A stretch of 64,000 nt of DNA from Selaginella moellendorffii (Eukaryota; Streptophyta; Lycopodiopsida; Selaginellales; Selaginellaceae). The translations under genes were made by a program, and so were the position numbers. Below are positions 52,994 through 61,696 of this stretch, in pieces (within the stretch, counting starts at the first letter, position 1; the number at the start of each line of letters is the position of its first letter). Under the pieces are notes generated by a model. That model made no database searches and had not been told where the DNA came from. It was given only the letters and a program-made list of their open reading frames with translations. Location: positions 2,153,549-2,217,548 of the forward strand of contig NW_003314280.1 in NCBI RefSeq assembly GCF_000143415.4, given 5' to 3'.

Positions 52994-53612
52994 AGCTAAG
53001 GGGCTTGAAGCGCTTGAGAACCACAGGTGTTGTCAACCTCCAAGCTCATTTGCATCCTGTCGCAAGAAAAGCCGAGCTCCATGCCCCCGGTAAGCTGTGC
53101 CTCTCCCACTACTCAGGTCCTCGAGCAGCCAGTCATGCACGCTGGGAATTATGCTCTCCCGACGCTAGCACCAGAAACTCGCATCCACCATCGCGAAGAT
53201 CAATCTAGATCTCCACAACCTCGGGAACAGCCACCACGGCCTGCTCCGCGGGCCCCAGACCGGCATTGCTCTTCGGACTTCCACATGACATCGCCCAAGG
53301 CCACCTCACTTGCAGCCCAAACTGGCTCTTCTCGCCCCGAACGCTCGCGCTGGCAATCTCGAGCCCCTAGTTCCTCACCGCCGTCGCCCCGGCCCTGACC
53401 GCCCTCTCGCAGTCCCCGGGCATCGTCTCGGGCTTGTGCGCCCCCTCGCAGTCCCCGGGCATGTGATCTCTCTCGTGGCCCCGAGACATGCATGACCTCC
53501 CGGAGGGCGATCCGCAGATGAGCGTCCTCCGTTTTGGGCCTGGCTCCCACCGTGATCCAGAGTTCTTCATGACTACGGGATCGCTCTTCCAGTCCTTCTG
53601 TGCCTTGAGTTT
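52994..53612 (-). pseudogene. PP2C pseudogene (partial copy of the gene at 56930)
   Basis: Minus-strand blocks match the intact PP2C in order: KDWKSDPVVMKNS, VGARPKTEDAH, HKPETMPGDCERAVRAGAT, a KNKWLEI counterpart reading RN-stop, the GDVMWKS segment, EIDLRDGGCEFLV and the terminal LEVDN and LKRFKPL. The DGHGG region and much of the centre are deleted, and stops and frameshifts are frequent. It lies between the two head-to-head F-box copies. Confidence 0.8.
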
Positions 53613-53649
53613 AAAAGGCAAACAAACAAAAGGTTCCTCTTGATCGGTG

Positions 53650-54638
53650 ATGGAGCATGTAGATATCCTTTTGAGGCTTCCTGGGCCGAGTCTGTTGAGA
53701 GCGTGTTTGCAAGGCTTGGAAACAAATAATTGACTCTCCATGGTTTTCAGTCCGCTACAGGGATCCATCGCCTTACATCTTATTGCCATCATCAAAAGAA
53801 GAGGGCTGGCCTTTCTGTAACATATGCCACTTGGGTCTGGGTAAGTGAATTTCCATCCAAATTTATCCAGGCGGTCTCCCAGTCTGGGCTGGTGCTGGTC
53901 CGGGAAGGCAGAGGCTTTTGGGTGGGGAACCCATTCTTCAATAAGTGGAAAGCACATGGATTAGAACTGCCATATGCAAAGTTTGATCCAGAGATTGCAA
54001 CTCTAGTGGATCATGAACAGGGCTATCGAGTAGTATTTCGGGTGCGGAGATTCGTTCAAACGGCAGTCCTCTGCTCCTGGAAGTCAGAATGGCTGCTCTG
54101 TAACCACCTTGAGGAGGATCTCAAGAAGGATTTTGCGGAGTTTGTCACATCCTCCTCCACTGTTTGTGACAACATCATCCATTCCATTGGATCCAAAAGC
54201 AAGGTGGCGCTACTGAGTTATTGTGCAGACAATGGTGAGGTTCTTTCACTCCGTTACTTGAAGCTGGGGTCTGAAGTACTTGAAGGGTGTTTTAGGCTCT
54301 TTGGTTGGGATGGCAAGCTCTATTTGCTTGGAAAAAATGGCACTCACTTATTTGGACTCTTTGAAATAAGAGGTGAGAATGTAGTTCTGATTAGCTGGGC
54401 ACCAGAAAGCATTTCTGCAAGATTCCCCTTCATAAAGTCTGCAAACATCGACAACAATATTATTTATTGCATTTCTCATGTTAAGCAAGCGATGCTAGTG
54501 ACTTATAACCTCAGTCAACAGGGTTCATGGCAAATGGTACCACTTCCAGAACCATTGCCCTCATGCATTGGAATCTTAAATATTGTAAAGTTTAGTTTAG
54601 ACTTACCATTTGGCTTAGACTTGTGTAGTGCCTTCTGA
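53650..54638 (+). pseudogene. F-box/beta-propeller pseudogene, copy 5 (long C-terminal ORF)
   Basis: The start reads MEHVDILLRLPGPSLLRA, but a 5-nt deletion then shifts the frame to a stop. A second deletion of about 11 nt lies near 53837. From about 53730 a 302-codon ORF covers the whole beta-propeller part: SGLVLVREGRGFWVGNPFFN, DHEQGYRVVFRVR, SWKSEWL, SIGSKSKVALLSYCADNGEV, GKLYLLGKNGTHLFGLFEI and SWQMVPLPEPLPSCI. A truncated protein without an F-box could be made from an inner ATG. Relative to copy 4 it is inverted, 1.15 kb away. Confidence 0.7.
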
Positions 54639-54879
54639 TTTCAAACGTGGACAAAAGCAACTCACTTTCAAGCCAATAATTGATTCTGCACTTGTGTGTC
54701 CTTTATATTTACTTAAGGTGAAAGGTTGTTTGCAAGCGACTACATCAAAATGAGAGGAAGTGCTACTATGAGCAGACGTAATATCTCCGCAAGAAACAAA
54801 ACTCGATTCCATGCTTTAGGAATGTTTTTGTGTAAATAAACCATAAACATTGCTAAGCAATTCTGATGTTACTTCCAGT

Positions 54880-55260
54880 AGAAAACTTGCTCTAGGACGA
54901 GCTCCCCGACCCTCCACCAAAGCGGAGATCCACCCAAGAGTAGCCAAGGAAGTACTTTACTGCCGCCAAAAGGTTCTTCAAAGCTGTGGTCGAAAGAAAC
55001 AAAACGCTAAGAAAGCGCCACTCGAAGAACATGGAGCTCAGGAAGGACGTACAGAATAAAAACAGAAAAATGAAAGGACGCATACCGAGAAACCAAGAAG
55101 CTTGAGCCTAGCAGCTTTCTGGATTGAGAAATTTTCATTCCTGCTATAAATCTCATCCAAGATGCAGGACGAGCTGGAAACGAAGTGTTAAGAACAAACA
55201 GGACAAAGGAAAAGAATGAGAGCGATAGCCTGGATCATCCTGTGGTCAATCCTGGCTCCC
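54880..55260 (-). pseudogene. YaaW-like remnant, copy 4
   Basis: The minus strand carries TCCTGAGCTCCATGTTCTTCGAG and GTGGCGCTTTCTTAGCG, related to exon 3 and to copy 3 at 48430-48490. Nearby, GTGTTAAGAACAAACAGGA (55184) also occurs at 48133, and GCGATGAATAGCAGCTGG (55271) parallels inverted sequence at 48080. A scrambled duplicate of the copy 3 region, with no coding capacity. Confidence 0.5.
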
Positions 55261-55534
55261 TTGGGATGAGAGCGATGAATAGCAGCTGGAATTGTCTACG
55301 AAGACTACACTTGGAAGGTTACAATTGCCGATGACTTAACAGGAAAAGAGTGTGTAAGCACACTTCCGCTGAAAGGAAGCGGAAAGTGGTCGACTGCAGT
55401 TTGGTTGACAATTAAAGAGTTTCATATAAGCGTATACCAAAGGGCCGAAAGCTTCGAAGCTGTGGCCTGTTTATAAGAAACTAAACCAAAGGAGCAAACA
55501 GAGAACAAACCAGCTGTCCACAAAGACCAATCTT

Positions 55535-56716
55535 CTAGAGTATAGATCTCGCATTCGATCCTCTCTCTCTCTTCAAAGCACGCAGCATTCGGACGCGACA
55601 GCGGGGGAAGAAGGTTACAAATGGCGCCAAGAAAGAATGATACCTGAGCTCTCCGTAGCCCTTCCGCGACCTAGAAACTATCCAACAAAGCGGTACTCTT
55701 AAAGATGAAGCGCCCGCGTCCTTGTCGTAGCGTCCAGCCGCCTCCTTGACTGCTGTCTCAAACTCCCTCCATATTTCTCGCTCCTCTACACTCAAACGTT
55801 TTTTTAGCCATTCTTTTCCTAGAGATTCCTTACCTCGGTTTTGGAGATATTGGAGGTCCGCTGCTATCGCCTGGGCGGGCACAATCGCCTTGAACGCGCC
55901 AGCATCTCCAAGATCCATGTCCAAAGGAGAGCAGAGCCCGAAATCCAGGATCCATATGCTCCTCCCGGAGAGATGCAGCTGGACGTCGCGGAATCTCCAG
56001 CCCTCTCCAAACACGCCGCGAGCAAAGAGCTCCCCGACGCTCCGAGCGACGCTGCTGGCTTCCAGGTGAGGGAAAACCTCCTGCACATCACAAGCACACA
56101 CAACCGGTTCGTTTATCACCTGGAGTTTGTCGCGCTCATGCTCCGTGAACGTGTAGAGCCAAGCCCGGTCTCCAAGATCGTCACTGTCCTGCTTTGCCTG
56201 CGAGAATGGGATCTTGTAGGTCCTCTGGAAGAGGGACTCCACAGCCTCCTCCTCGATGGGTGGCAACCTCTGCATGACAATGACGGGAGCGTTAATGCGC
56301 TTGAGATGCTTGAGCACGAGAGGCCTTATCTCTTCGTCCACGCGCTGGAGCAGTGCCTGTTTTGGGGCGAAGGCGATCACCTCCGGCGATGAACCGATCT
56401 CCTGGCAACAGCCCTCTGCGCCTCCACCTCCATCTTGATCGCGTCGTACGGGATGTCTTTCCGCTTGGCAACTTTGATGGCGATCTCTCCCTCGCATATC
56501 ACCAGCCCCTGCAGTCCTCCATCCCAACTCGTTGCCAGTTCCTGCTTGGCCGCGCTCGTCCCCGCTCCGGCTTGCCGGCGTTCCACTAGGTTTCCTCCGC
56601 CGTGCTTGCCGCGATCCTTGCCGCCGCCAGTTGCCGCCGCTAGGATCGCGATCGGCCGCTCCACCTTGGCGTGCGGCTCTTGACCCCTGGATGGGAGCTT
56701 TATACGGGATCAACAT
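55535..56716 (-). CDS. Kinase-like protein of unknown family, frameshifted N-terminus
   Basis: The ATG-started frame gives 393 codons, but its first 110 residues are Arg/Gly-rich nonsense. The overlapping frame there reads GLVICEGEIAIKVAKRKDIP and YDAIKMEVEAQR, which looks like a kinase N-lobe with an ATP-site Lys. At about 56390 the plausible sequence moves into the first frame: SSPEVIAFAPKQALL, INAPVIVMQRLPPI, SVGELFARGVFGEGWRFRDV, QLHLSGRSIWILDFGLCSPL (a DFG-like motif) and KEWLKKRLSVEE. A one-base indel would unite the two parts into a protein of about 370 residues. I do not recognise the family. It may be a decayed or lineage-specific kinase-like gene. Its start lies about 210 bp from the divergent PP2C gene. 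Confidence 0.45.
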   Translation of the reverse strand: MLIPYKAPIQGSRAARQGGAADRDPSGGNWRRQGSRQARRRKPSGTPASRSGDERGQAGTGNELGWRTAGAGDMRGRDRHQSCQAERHPVRRDQDGGGGAEGCCQEIGSSPEVIAFAPKQALLQRVDEEIRPLVLKHLKRINAPVIVMQRLPPIEEEAVESLFQRTYKIPFSQAKQDSDDLGDRAWLYTFTEHERDKLQVINEPVVCACDVQEVFPHLEASSVARSVGELFARGVFGEGWRFRDVQLHLSGRSIWILDFGLCSPLDMDLGDAGAFKAIVPAQAIAADLQYLQNRGKESLGKEWLKKRLSVEEREIWREFETAVKEAAGRYDKDAGASSLRVPLCWIVSRSRKGYGELRYHSFLAPFVTFFPRCRVRMLRALKRERGSNARSIL

Positions 56717-56743
56717 CTCTGCCGTCGAAACGGACGGCTGCGA
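56709..56743 (+). promoter_or_regulatory. 35-bp element, copy 1, in a divergent promoter
   Basis: A 35-bp sequence containing CTCTGCCGTCGAAACGGACG is repeated at 56807-56841 with one difference. It includes an inverted GCCGTC...GACGGC pair with a 6-nt loop. Copy 1 overlaps the start of the kinase-like ORF. A regulatory role is inferred from position only. Confidence 0.4.
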
Positions 56744-56806
56744 TTACCTTGCATTATATTCTTTATTAGAAAATCTGTAGTTTTACCTTTACGCTACTTT
56801 ATATTA

Positions 56807-56841
56807 ATCATCATCTCTGCCGTCGAAACGGACGGCTGCGA
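56807..56841 (+). promoter_or_regulatory. 35-bp element, copy 2, upstream of PP2C
   Basis: Second copy of the GCCGTCGAAACGGACGGC-containing element, 89 bp upstream of the PP2C start codon. Confidence 0.4.
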
Positions 56842-56929
56842 CCAATACATGTTAAGGTTATAAACGCACATGGCGCTCTTGCCTTTTAAAATTCAATCAC
56901 AGTGAAACGTTTTAGGGTATCAAGTAGCG

Positions 56930-57991
56930 ATGAAGAAGACGCAGAAGGGCAAGAAGGCACCGGCACCTTGTCCAGCAGCAGCGGCACCATCGCCCAGCCC
57001 GCTGGACATGTTCAAGGACTGGAAGAGCGATCGCGTCCACAAGGTAGTCATGGAGAACTCTAGGATCAGGGTGGGAGCAGTGGCGACTCAAGGTCCCAGG
57101 CCCAAAATGGAGGACGCCTACGCCTGCGTCCCCGACCTGGACGCCTCCTCCTCCTTCGTCGCCCTCTACGACGGCCACGGCGGCTGCGCGGCAGCGCGCT
57201 ACTGCGCCGAGCACCTCCACCGGCGCCTCGTCTCCGACCCACACTACAAGAAGCGCGAGTTTGCCCGCGGCCTCCGGGAGGTGTTCGCGAAGATGGACAG
57301 GGCCATGCAGAGCCCGGCCGGCGCGGAGGAGCTCCGCAAGCTCGCGGAGGACAACAAGGAGGTGGCGGGCGCTGGCAATTGCGGCACTACCGCGGCTGCC
57401 GTTTTGATCCTGGACGACAGGCTCTTCGTGGCGCATGTCGGGGACAGCCACTGCACGCTGTGGCGGGGAAACGAGGCCGTGGCGGTGACGAGGGATCACA
57501 AGCCCGAGACGATGCCCGGGGACTGCGAGAGGGCGGTCAGGGCCGGGGCGACGGTGGTGAAGAACAAGTGGCTCGAGATTGGCAGCGTGAACTCTCGTGG
57601 CGAGAAGGGCCAGTTTGGGCTGCAGATGACGCGGGCCTTGGGTGATTTCATGTGGAAGAGCAACGCGGAGCTGGAGCCCGAGGAGCAGGCCGTGGTGGCT
57701 GTTCCCGAGGTTGTGGAGATTGATCTCCGCGATGGTGGATGCGAGTTCCTGGTGCTGGCGTCGGACGGGGTGCCGCGGGAGTGCGTGGAGAGCATCTGTC
57801 CCAGCGTGCATGACTGGCTGCTCGAGGAGGAGGAGCACCGGGAGAGGCATGGAGGTGGTGGAGCGTTCCAGTACCAGCAGGGGAGCATGGAGCTCGCCTT
57901 TTTTTGCGACAGGATGCAGAGCATGAGCTTGGAGGTTGACAACAAGACTGTGGTTCTCGTCCACCTCAAGCGCTTCAAGCCCCTGGCTTGA
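56930..57991 (+). CDS. Protein phosphatase 2C (PP2C), intact
   Basis: Intronless, 353 residues. PPM/PP2C motifs occur in order: RPKMEDAY (residues 57-64), FVALYDGHGG with the metal-binding Asp81 and Gly, GNCGTTAAAVLI, LFVAHVGDSHCTLWR, VTRDHKP, GQFGLQMTRALGDFMWK, CEFLVLASDGV and the terminal DNKTVVLVHLKRF. It is a Mn/Mg-dependent Ser/Thr phosphatase. The usual SDGLWD after the beta-strand reads SDGVPREC here, so the Trp-Asp following the Gly is changed, which could affect a metal site. The N-terminal 25 residues are Lys/Pro/Ala-rich. No targeting signal or membrane helix is seen. A degraded copy lies at 52994-53612. The long ORF on the opposite strand is a shadow. Confidence 0.92.
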   Translation: MKKTQKGKKAPAPCPAAAAPSPSPLDMFKDWKSDRVHKVVMENSRIRVGAVATQGPRPKMEDAYACVPDLDASSSFVALYDGHGGCAAARYCAEHLHRRLVSDPHYKKREFARGLREVFAKMDRAMQSPAGAEELRKLAEDNKEVAGAGNCGTTAAAVLILDDRLFVAHVGDSHCTLWRGNEAVAVTRDHKPETMPGDCERAVRAGATVVKNKWLEIGSVNSRGEKGQFGLQMTRALGDFMWKSNAELEPEEQAVVAVPEVVEIDLRDGGCEFLVLASDGVPRECVESICPSVHDWLLEEEEHRERHGGGGAFQYQQGSMELAFFCDRMQSMSLEVDNKTVVLVHLKRFKPLA

Positions 57992-58225
57992 GAATTCTAG
58001 AGCTGTTATGAGCTGTTGCAATCTATAAGAAATTTTAACATATATCCTGGAATCTATGTTTGGTGAAACTTGAAAGTCTAGAACCTTAGACATCTAGACT
58101 TCCAGAATAGCAAGGTTCTAGATTTTCAACTTTCACTATGAGGCAATATATGTTTTAACTTGCATGGATCTTTAGCTGGTAAGAATCATGTTTTAGGATA
58201 GTCTAAAGCTTTTGGAGCTGAGGCC

Positions 58226-58783
58226 ATGGCGGCGTGCATCCAAGCGTTGGCAATTAGAGCAACGCTTCCATCTGCGTTTCTGGGTACGTCGCAGGTGTCA
58301 TGGAGGCGGCAACAGCGCCTGGTTCTCGCCAATCCATCCGGCTCCCGGGTCTCGGCGTGGTTTAAATTCGGGAACCGGGGATTGGATTCGCAAGGAGCTG
58401 GAATCTATGGCAGCCAGAAGAGGGACGATTTCAACAAGGACGACGTCGAACAGGTCAGAGATTTTCCTGGAATGTTTGTTCTCATGGTTCTTTCTCGTTT
58501 TTCTTTTGGTTTTGATCCACAGTACTTCAACTACATGGGAATGCTGGCGACCGAGGGATCCTACGATAAGATGGACGCGCTGCTCAACGAGGGTCTCCAT
58601 CCGGTGGACATTCTTTTGCTCATGGCTTCTTCCGAGGGAGATAAGCCCAAAATCGAGGAGCTTCTTCGCGCTGGAGCTAGCTACACGGTGAAAGACGGCG
58701 AGGGAAGAACAGCATTGGACAGGGCTAAAGACGACGAGATCAGAGATCTCATCCAGAACTTCCAGACCGTCCCTTCCCCGTGA
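58226..58783 (+). CDS. LTD: LHCP translocation defect protein (LTD/GDC1)
   Basis: Exons are 58226-58453 and 58523-58783, with a 69-nt GT-AG intron that is open in frame. The spliced product has 162 residues. After a chloroplast transit peptide of about 45 residues come AWFKFGNRGLDSQGAGIYGS and RDDFNKDDVEQ-YFNYMGMLA, then EGLHPVDILLLMASSEGDKP and KIEELLRAGASYTVKDGEGR. These blocks are those of the stromal protein that hands light-harvesting proteins from the envelope translocon to the chloroplast SRP pathway. The C-terminal half forms ankyrin-like helices. The third PPR gene starts 53 bp after its stop. Confidence 0.93.
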   Translation: MAACIQALAIRATLPSAFLGTSQVSWRRQQRLVLANPSGSRVSAWFKFGNRGLDSQGAGIYGSQKRDDFNKDDVEQVRDFPGMFVLMVLSRFSFGFDPQYFNYMGMLATEGSYDKMDALLNEGLHPVDILLLMASSEGDKPKIEELLRAGASYTVKDGEGRTALDRAKDDEIRDLIQNFQTVPSP

Positions 58784-58836
58784 AAATCTGTCCATCGTAT
58801 AGGATCAATCCAAGTTTCCCTCCAAGGTTTTGTTGG

Positions 58837-60327
58837 ATGCGATGGGTCACACAATGGCGATCTTCTTCGTCCTCGAGTTATGGGCGGCGCTCGATCCATT
58901 CGTCCTCGCTGCTTGGTGGGCGGTTTTCTTTCCCTCTGGGCAGCGATCAGCAGCGCCTCCAGGCCCAATTCGCCTCACAGCTCCAGGCATGCCGAGATCT
59001 GGCCACCGCGCGGCGGCTCCACGCCCGGATCCTCGCTACCGCTCTTCGATCCGACACCTTCACCGCGAATCTCCTCGTCCAGCTGTACGGACGATGTGGC
59101 TGCCCGGAGATCGCACGCCAGACGTTCGATGGCATTCTTGCAAGGAACTCCTTCTCCTGGAACATAGTCATGGCGGCAAATGCCCAGAACAGGCATCTTG
59201 AGAACGCGAAGAGCGTCTTTGATAAGATGCCGGAGCGCGACGTTGTGACATGGACGGCTATGATGGCGTCATTTGCCGAGAGGGGAGATCTCTTTTGTCC
59301 AAAACAGTTGTTTGATTCCATGCCGGAAAGGAATGTAGTGTCCTGGAACGTCTTCGTTGGAGCATATGCGCAGCAAGAACAACTTGAGCCTAGCAAAGGA
59401 GCTTTCCTTCGAATGCCCTGCCACAGCATCGTTTCCTGGAACTCTATGCTTACAGCTTACGCGCAAGGGCAGCAAATCGATCGCGCAAGCGAGTTCTTTG
59501 AATCGATGCCACAGCGCGACGTGATTTCCTGGAACATCGCAATCTCAACACTTGCCCAAACAGGGGATTTGGTAAAAGCAAAGAAGCTGCTTGATCTGAT
59601 GCCGGCGGTGGGGATCGTGTGCTGGACGGCAATGGTGGTGGCAAACGGGCAGCTCTGTCAACTAGAACAAGCGAAGAAAATCTTTGATTCTATGCCGGAT
59701 CGTGATGATCTTGCTGGGACGGCTATGGTGACCGCATTTGCGCAGAATGGAGACGTGGACTCTGCCAAGGCTGTGTTTGATGCGATGCCAGAGCACAGCG
59801 TCTACGCCTGGAATGCTCTCCTCGCGGCCTACGCGCTAAATTCCCGCCCGGGTCGCGCTATGGAGATCTTCGCAACCATGCCCGAGAAGGACGTGGTCTC
59901 TTGGAACGTCGTCCTCGCCATGCTCTCCCAGCGCGATCAAGACGGGCGCGGCAGCGCGATCCAGCTCTTTCAATCGATGTTGCTCGAGGGATTCCTCCCA
60001 AACGACATCTCGCATCTCTGCGTGCTCATCGCTTGCAGCCGGGTTGGATCAATCCACGCCGGGCGCGACTGCTTCGCGGCGATGAGCTCGGATCACGGAT
60101 CCACGCCCGAGCGCGTCCACTACTCGTGCATGGTCGATCTCCTGGCCCGCACGGGACAGCTCCTCCTCGCCCAAGATCTCATCGAGACGATGCCTTTCTT
60201 TCCCGACGACGTGGAGTGGCTGACGCTCACGGTGAGCGGAGCTCCCGCTGGACCGAGGCTCATGGATCTCCGGCCTGGCCGATCCGGTCCCTACGTAGTG
60301 CTCTCGAATTCCATGCTAGCGCCGTAA
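58837..60327 (+). CDS. PLS-type PPR protein ending at the E motif
   Basis: Intronless, 496 residues from the first in-frame ATG. An upstream non-ATG extension overlapping the LTD stop was not used. The N-terminus is Ser/Arg-rich (WRSSSSSSYGRRSIHSSS), typical of mitochondrial or plastid import. Tandem PPR motifs follow: LLVQLYGRCGCPEIARQTFD, repeated DVVSWN/DVISWN signatures and MVTAFAQNGDVDSAKAVFD. The terminal blocks VHYSCMVDLLARTGQL and LIETMPFFPDDVEW are present. The protein ends at PYVVLSNSMLAP, inside the E1 motif, without E+ or DYW domains. An organellar RNA editing or processing factor is expected. It is the third PPR gene in this window truncated at this point. Confidence 0.88.
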   Translation: MRWVTQWRSSSSSSYGRRSIHSSSLLGGRFSFPLGSDQQRLQAQFASQLQACRDLATARRLHARILATALRSDTFTANLLVQLYGRCGCPEIARQTFDGILARNSFSWNIVMAANAQNRHLENAKSVFDKMPERDVVTWTAMMASFAERGDLFCPKQLFDSMPERNVVSWNVFVGAYAQQEQLEPSKGAFLRMPCHSIVSWNSMLTAYAQGQQIDRASEFFESMPQRDVISWNIAISTLAQTGDLVKAKKLLDLMPAVGIVCWTAMVVANGQLCQLEQAKKIFDSMPDRDDLAGTAMVTAFAQNGDVDSAKAVFDAMPEHSVYAWNALLAAYALNSRPGRAMEIFATMPEKDVVSWNVVLAMLSQRDQDGRGSAIQLFQSMLLEGFLPNDISHLCVLIACSRVGSIHAGRDCFAAMSSDHGSTPERVHYSCMVDLLARTGQLLLAQDLIETMPFFPDDVEWLTLTVSGAPAGPRLMDLRPGRSGPYVVLSNSMLAP

Positions 60328-61072
60328 AGGATTTGTTGAGATCGATCCATCTGGGAAGTTTCATGAGACGGAAGAAGTTCGTGAACACTGTGAACATCAC
60401 AACGCGTTTTCTTGTTTCGGGTGCCATTCAAAGACTTGGGCAGGTCAATCTTAGCAACCCAGACGGGTTTCTCCTTGAATCACAGAGGGTTTCTCCAAGG
60501 TCATGGGAAGCATATGGTCACAAAGTGTCAACAAATTGGGGAGAAGTTTTTTTTATTGTTCTTGGACAACGCACGCCAAATCTTTTTTCAACGCTCCTGT
60601 TCCCAAACCTTCAGTTTTTCTTCCATCATGCAGCTGCCAAATGCGACGAAGTGGACGAGGAGCAAACCCTAGCTGGTGTTTGAAATTTTAAAAACTTTGG
60701 CGCGAGACCCCCTGCCAATGCCGCCCTGCCACTTGGCGCAACACCCGTGGTGACTGTCTACCAACGCACATGTGGATAGACGCGAAGCTTTGCAGCAACA
60801 ACAGTCTGGTGCCGTACGCACCAGCGTGGCGGTGGCTGTCACTCGTCTTCTCGTCCGTCGGGCTGTGGGCCACAAATAGTTTGGGCCACAGTGTGAAGCC
60901 GTCGTACACGCTTTAGCTAACTGGCATATATAATAAAACAGCTTGGCTTCATATTTTTGCTCGCTCTCTTGCATAGATAGGAAGAGAGGGGAGGATCGTT
61001 GCCCTAGAGGCGCTGGGCGATCGTCCGGGCGGGCGATCATCCGTTGCTATAGCTAGGACGAGCGCGCGAGCG
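60328..61072. other. Spacer, no gene called
   Basis: The stretch 60361-60681 is open in one frame, but this frame continues an out-of-frame shadow of the PPR gene and shows no domain. The rest is the upstream region of the gene at 61073. Confidence 0.45.
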
Positions 61073-61696
61073 ATGGGATTTGGGAATAGCTACAAGGTTC
61101 TTTCTCCTCTCTCCTGGGAGACGACAGCCGCGAAGCAGGGGGGATCGCCGGGTAACGGCAGCAGCGGCAGCAGCGCCGCGCGATCCCAGAGAGTGGTGGA
61201 TTTCGTGAAGAAATGGCTGCTCTGCGGCTGGAATCTCAACGCATCGGAGTATTCGCAGGTCGTGTCCCCAGGTAATCCTCTCAAGAGCAGCGGTGGCAGC
61301 GGTGGCGCTCCGGGGCGGGGGGCGGAGTGCTACGTGAGGCCGCCGCGTTGGAAGCAGTTCTTGCGGCGAGTGAGGGCGAGATCGAGGAAGGTCCGCGAGG
61401 GCTTGTGCTTCCACCCCCAGCAGCAGCCGCTCAACTATTGCAGCACCGATAGCTACGAGAGGAACTTCGATCGGGGGCGGGAGTTTTGGAGCGACGAGTT
61501 CGGCGCTCCGGACAGGAATCCGAGCCTTGCGGCTCCGCCAAGCTACGCGGCGGCGACGCTGCATCCCACGAGTTCTTCCACCCCGATCCTGTGGGAGGAG
61601 AAGCCGCTCCAGGATAGACTCCTGGCGGCTCCTCCCATTTGGCAGAGGAGGATGGTAGGCGATCACCTCACACCGATCGCCGTCGGCGCTGCTTAA
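61073..61696 (+). CDS. Uncharacterised plant protein with RWKxFLRR and YERNFDRG motifs
   Basis: Intronless, 207 residues. It contains RVVDFVKKWLLCGWNL near residue 40, PPRWKQFLRRVRARSRK near 90-105, then LNYCSTDSYERNFDRG near 120-135, and a Pro/Ser/Thr-rich C-terminus. The combination of a basic RWK-FLR helix followed by a Tyr-x-x-Asn-Phe-Asp motif is found in a plant-specific family of small, often stress-responsive proteins without known biochemical function. This is recalled only in general terms. No signal peptide or membrane helix is seen. Confidence 0.65.
   Translation: MGFGNSYKVLSPLSWETTAAKQGGSPGNGSSGSSAARSQRVVDFVKKWLLCGWNLNASEYSQVVSPGNPLKSSGGSGGAPGRGAECYVRPPRWKQFLRRVRARSRKVREGLCFHPQQQPLNYCSTDSYERNFDRGREFWSDEFGAPDRNPSLAAPPSYAAATLHPTSSSTPILWEEKPLQDRLLAAPPIWQRRMVGDHLTPIAVGAA

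Noticed and set aside
56912-58093. 393-codon ORF on the minus strand opposite PP2C
   Set aside because: It lies entirely antisense to a well-supported PP2C gene. It is open because of the strong GC bias at third positions and has no recognisable domain.
58780-58836. N-terminal extension of the third PPR gene overlapping the LTD stop
   Set aside because: It begins at a GTG, not an ATG, and adds nothing conserved. The ATG at 58837 gives a normal targeting peptide.
59901-60683. 260-codon plus-strand ORF overlapping the third PPR gene
   Set aside because: It is in another frame of the PPR coding sequence, rich in Arg/Ala/Pro, and its unique tail after 60330 has no motif.
61037-61666. 209-codon minus-strand ORF opposite the gene at 61073
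   Set aside because: The plus-strand frame contains recognisable plant motifs. This one is an antisense shadow.
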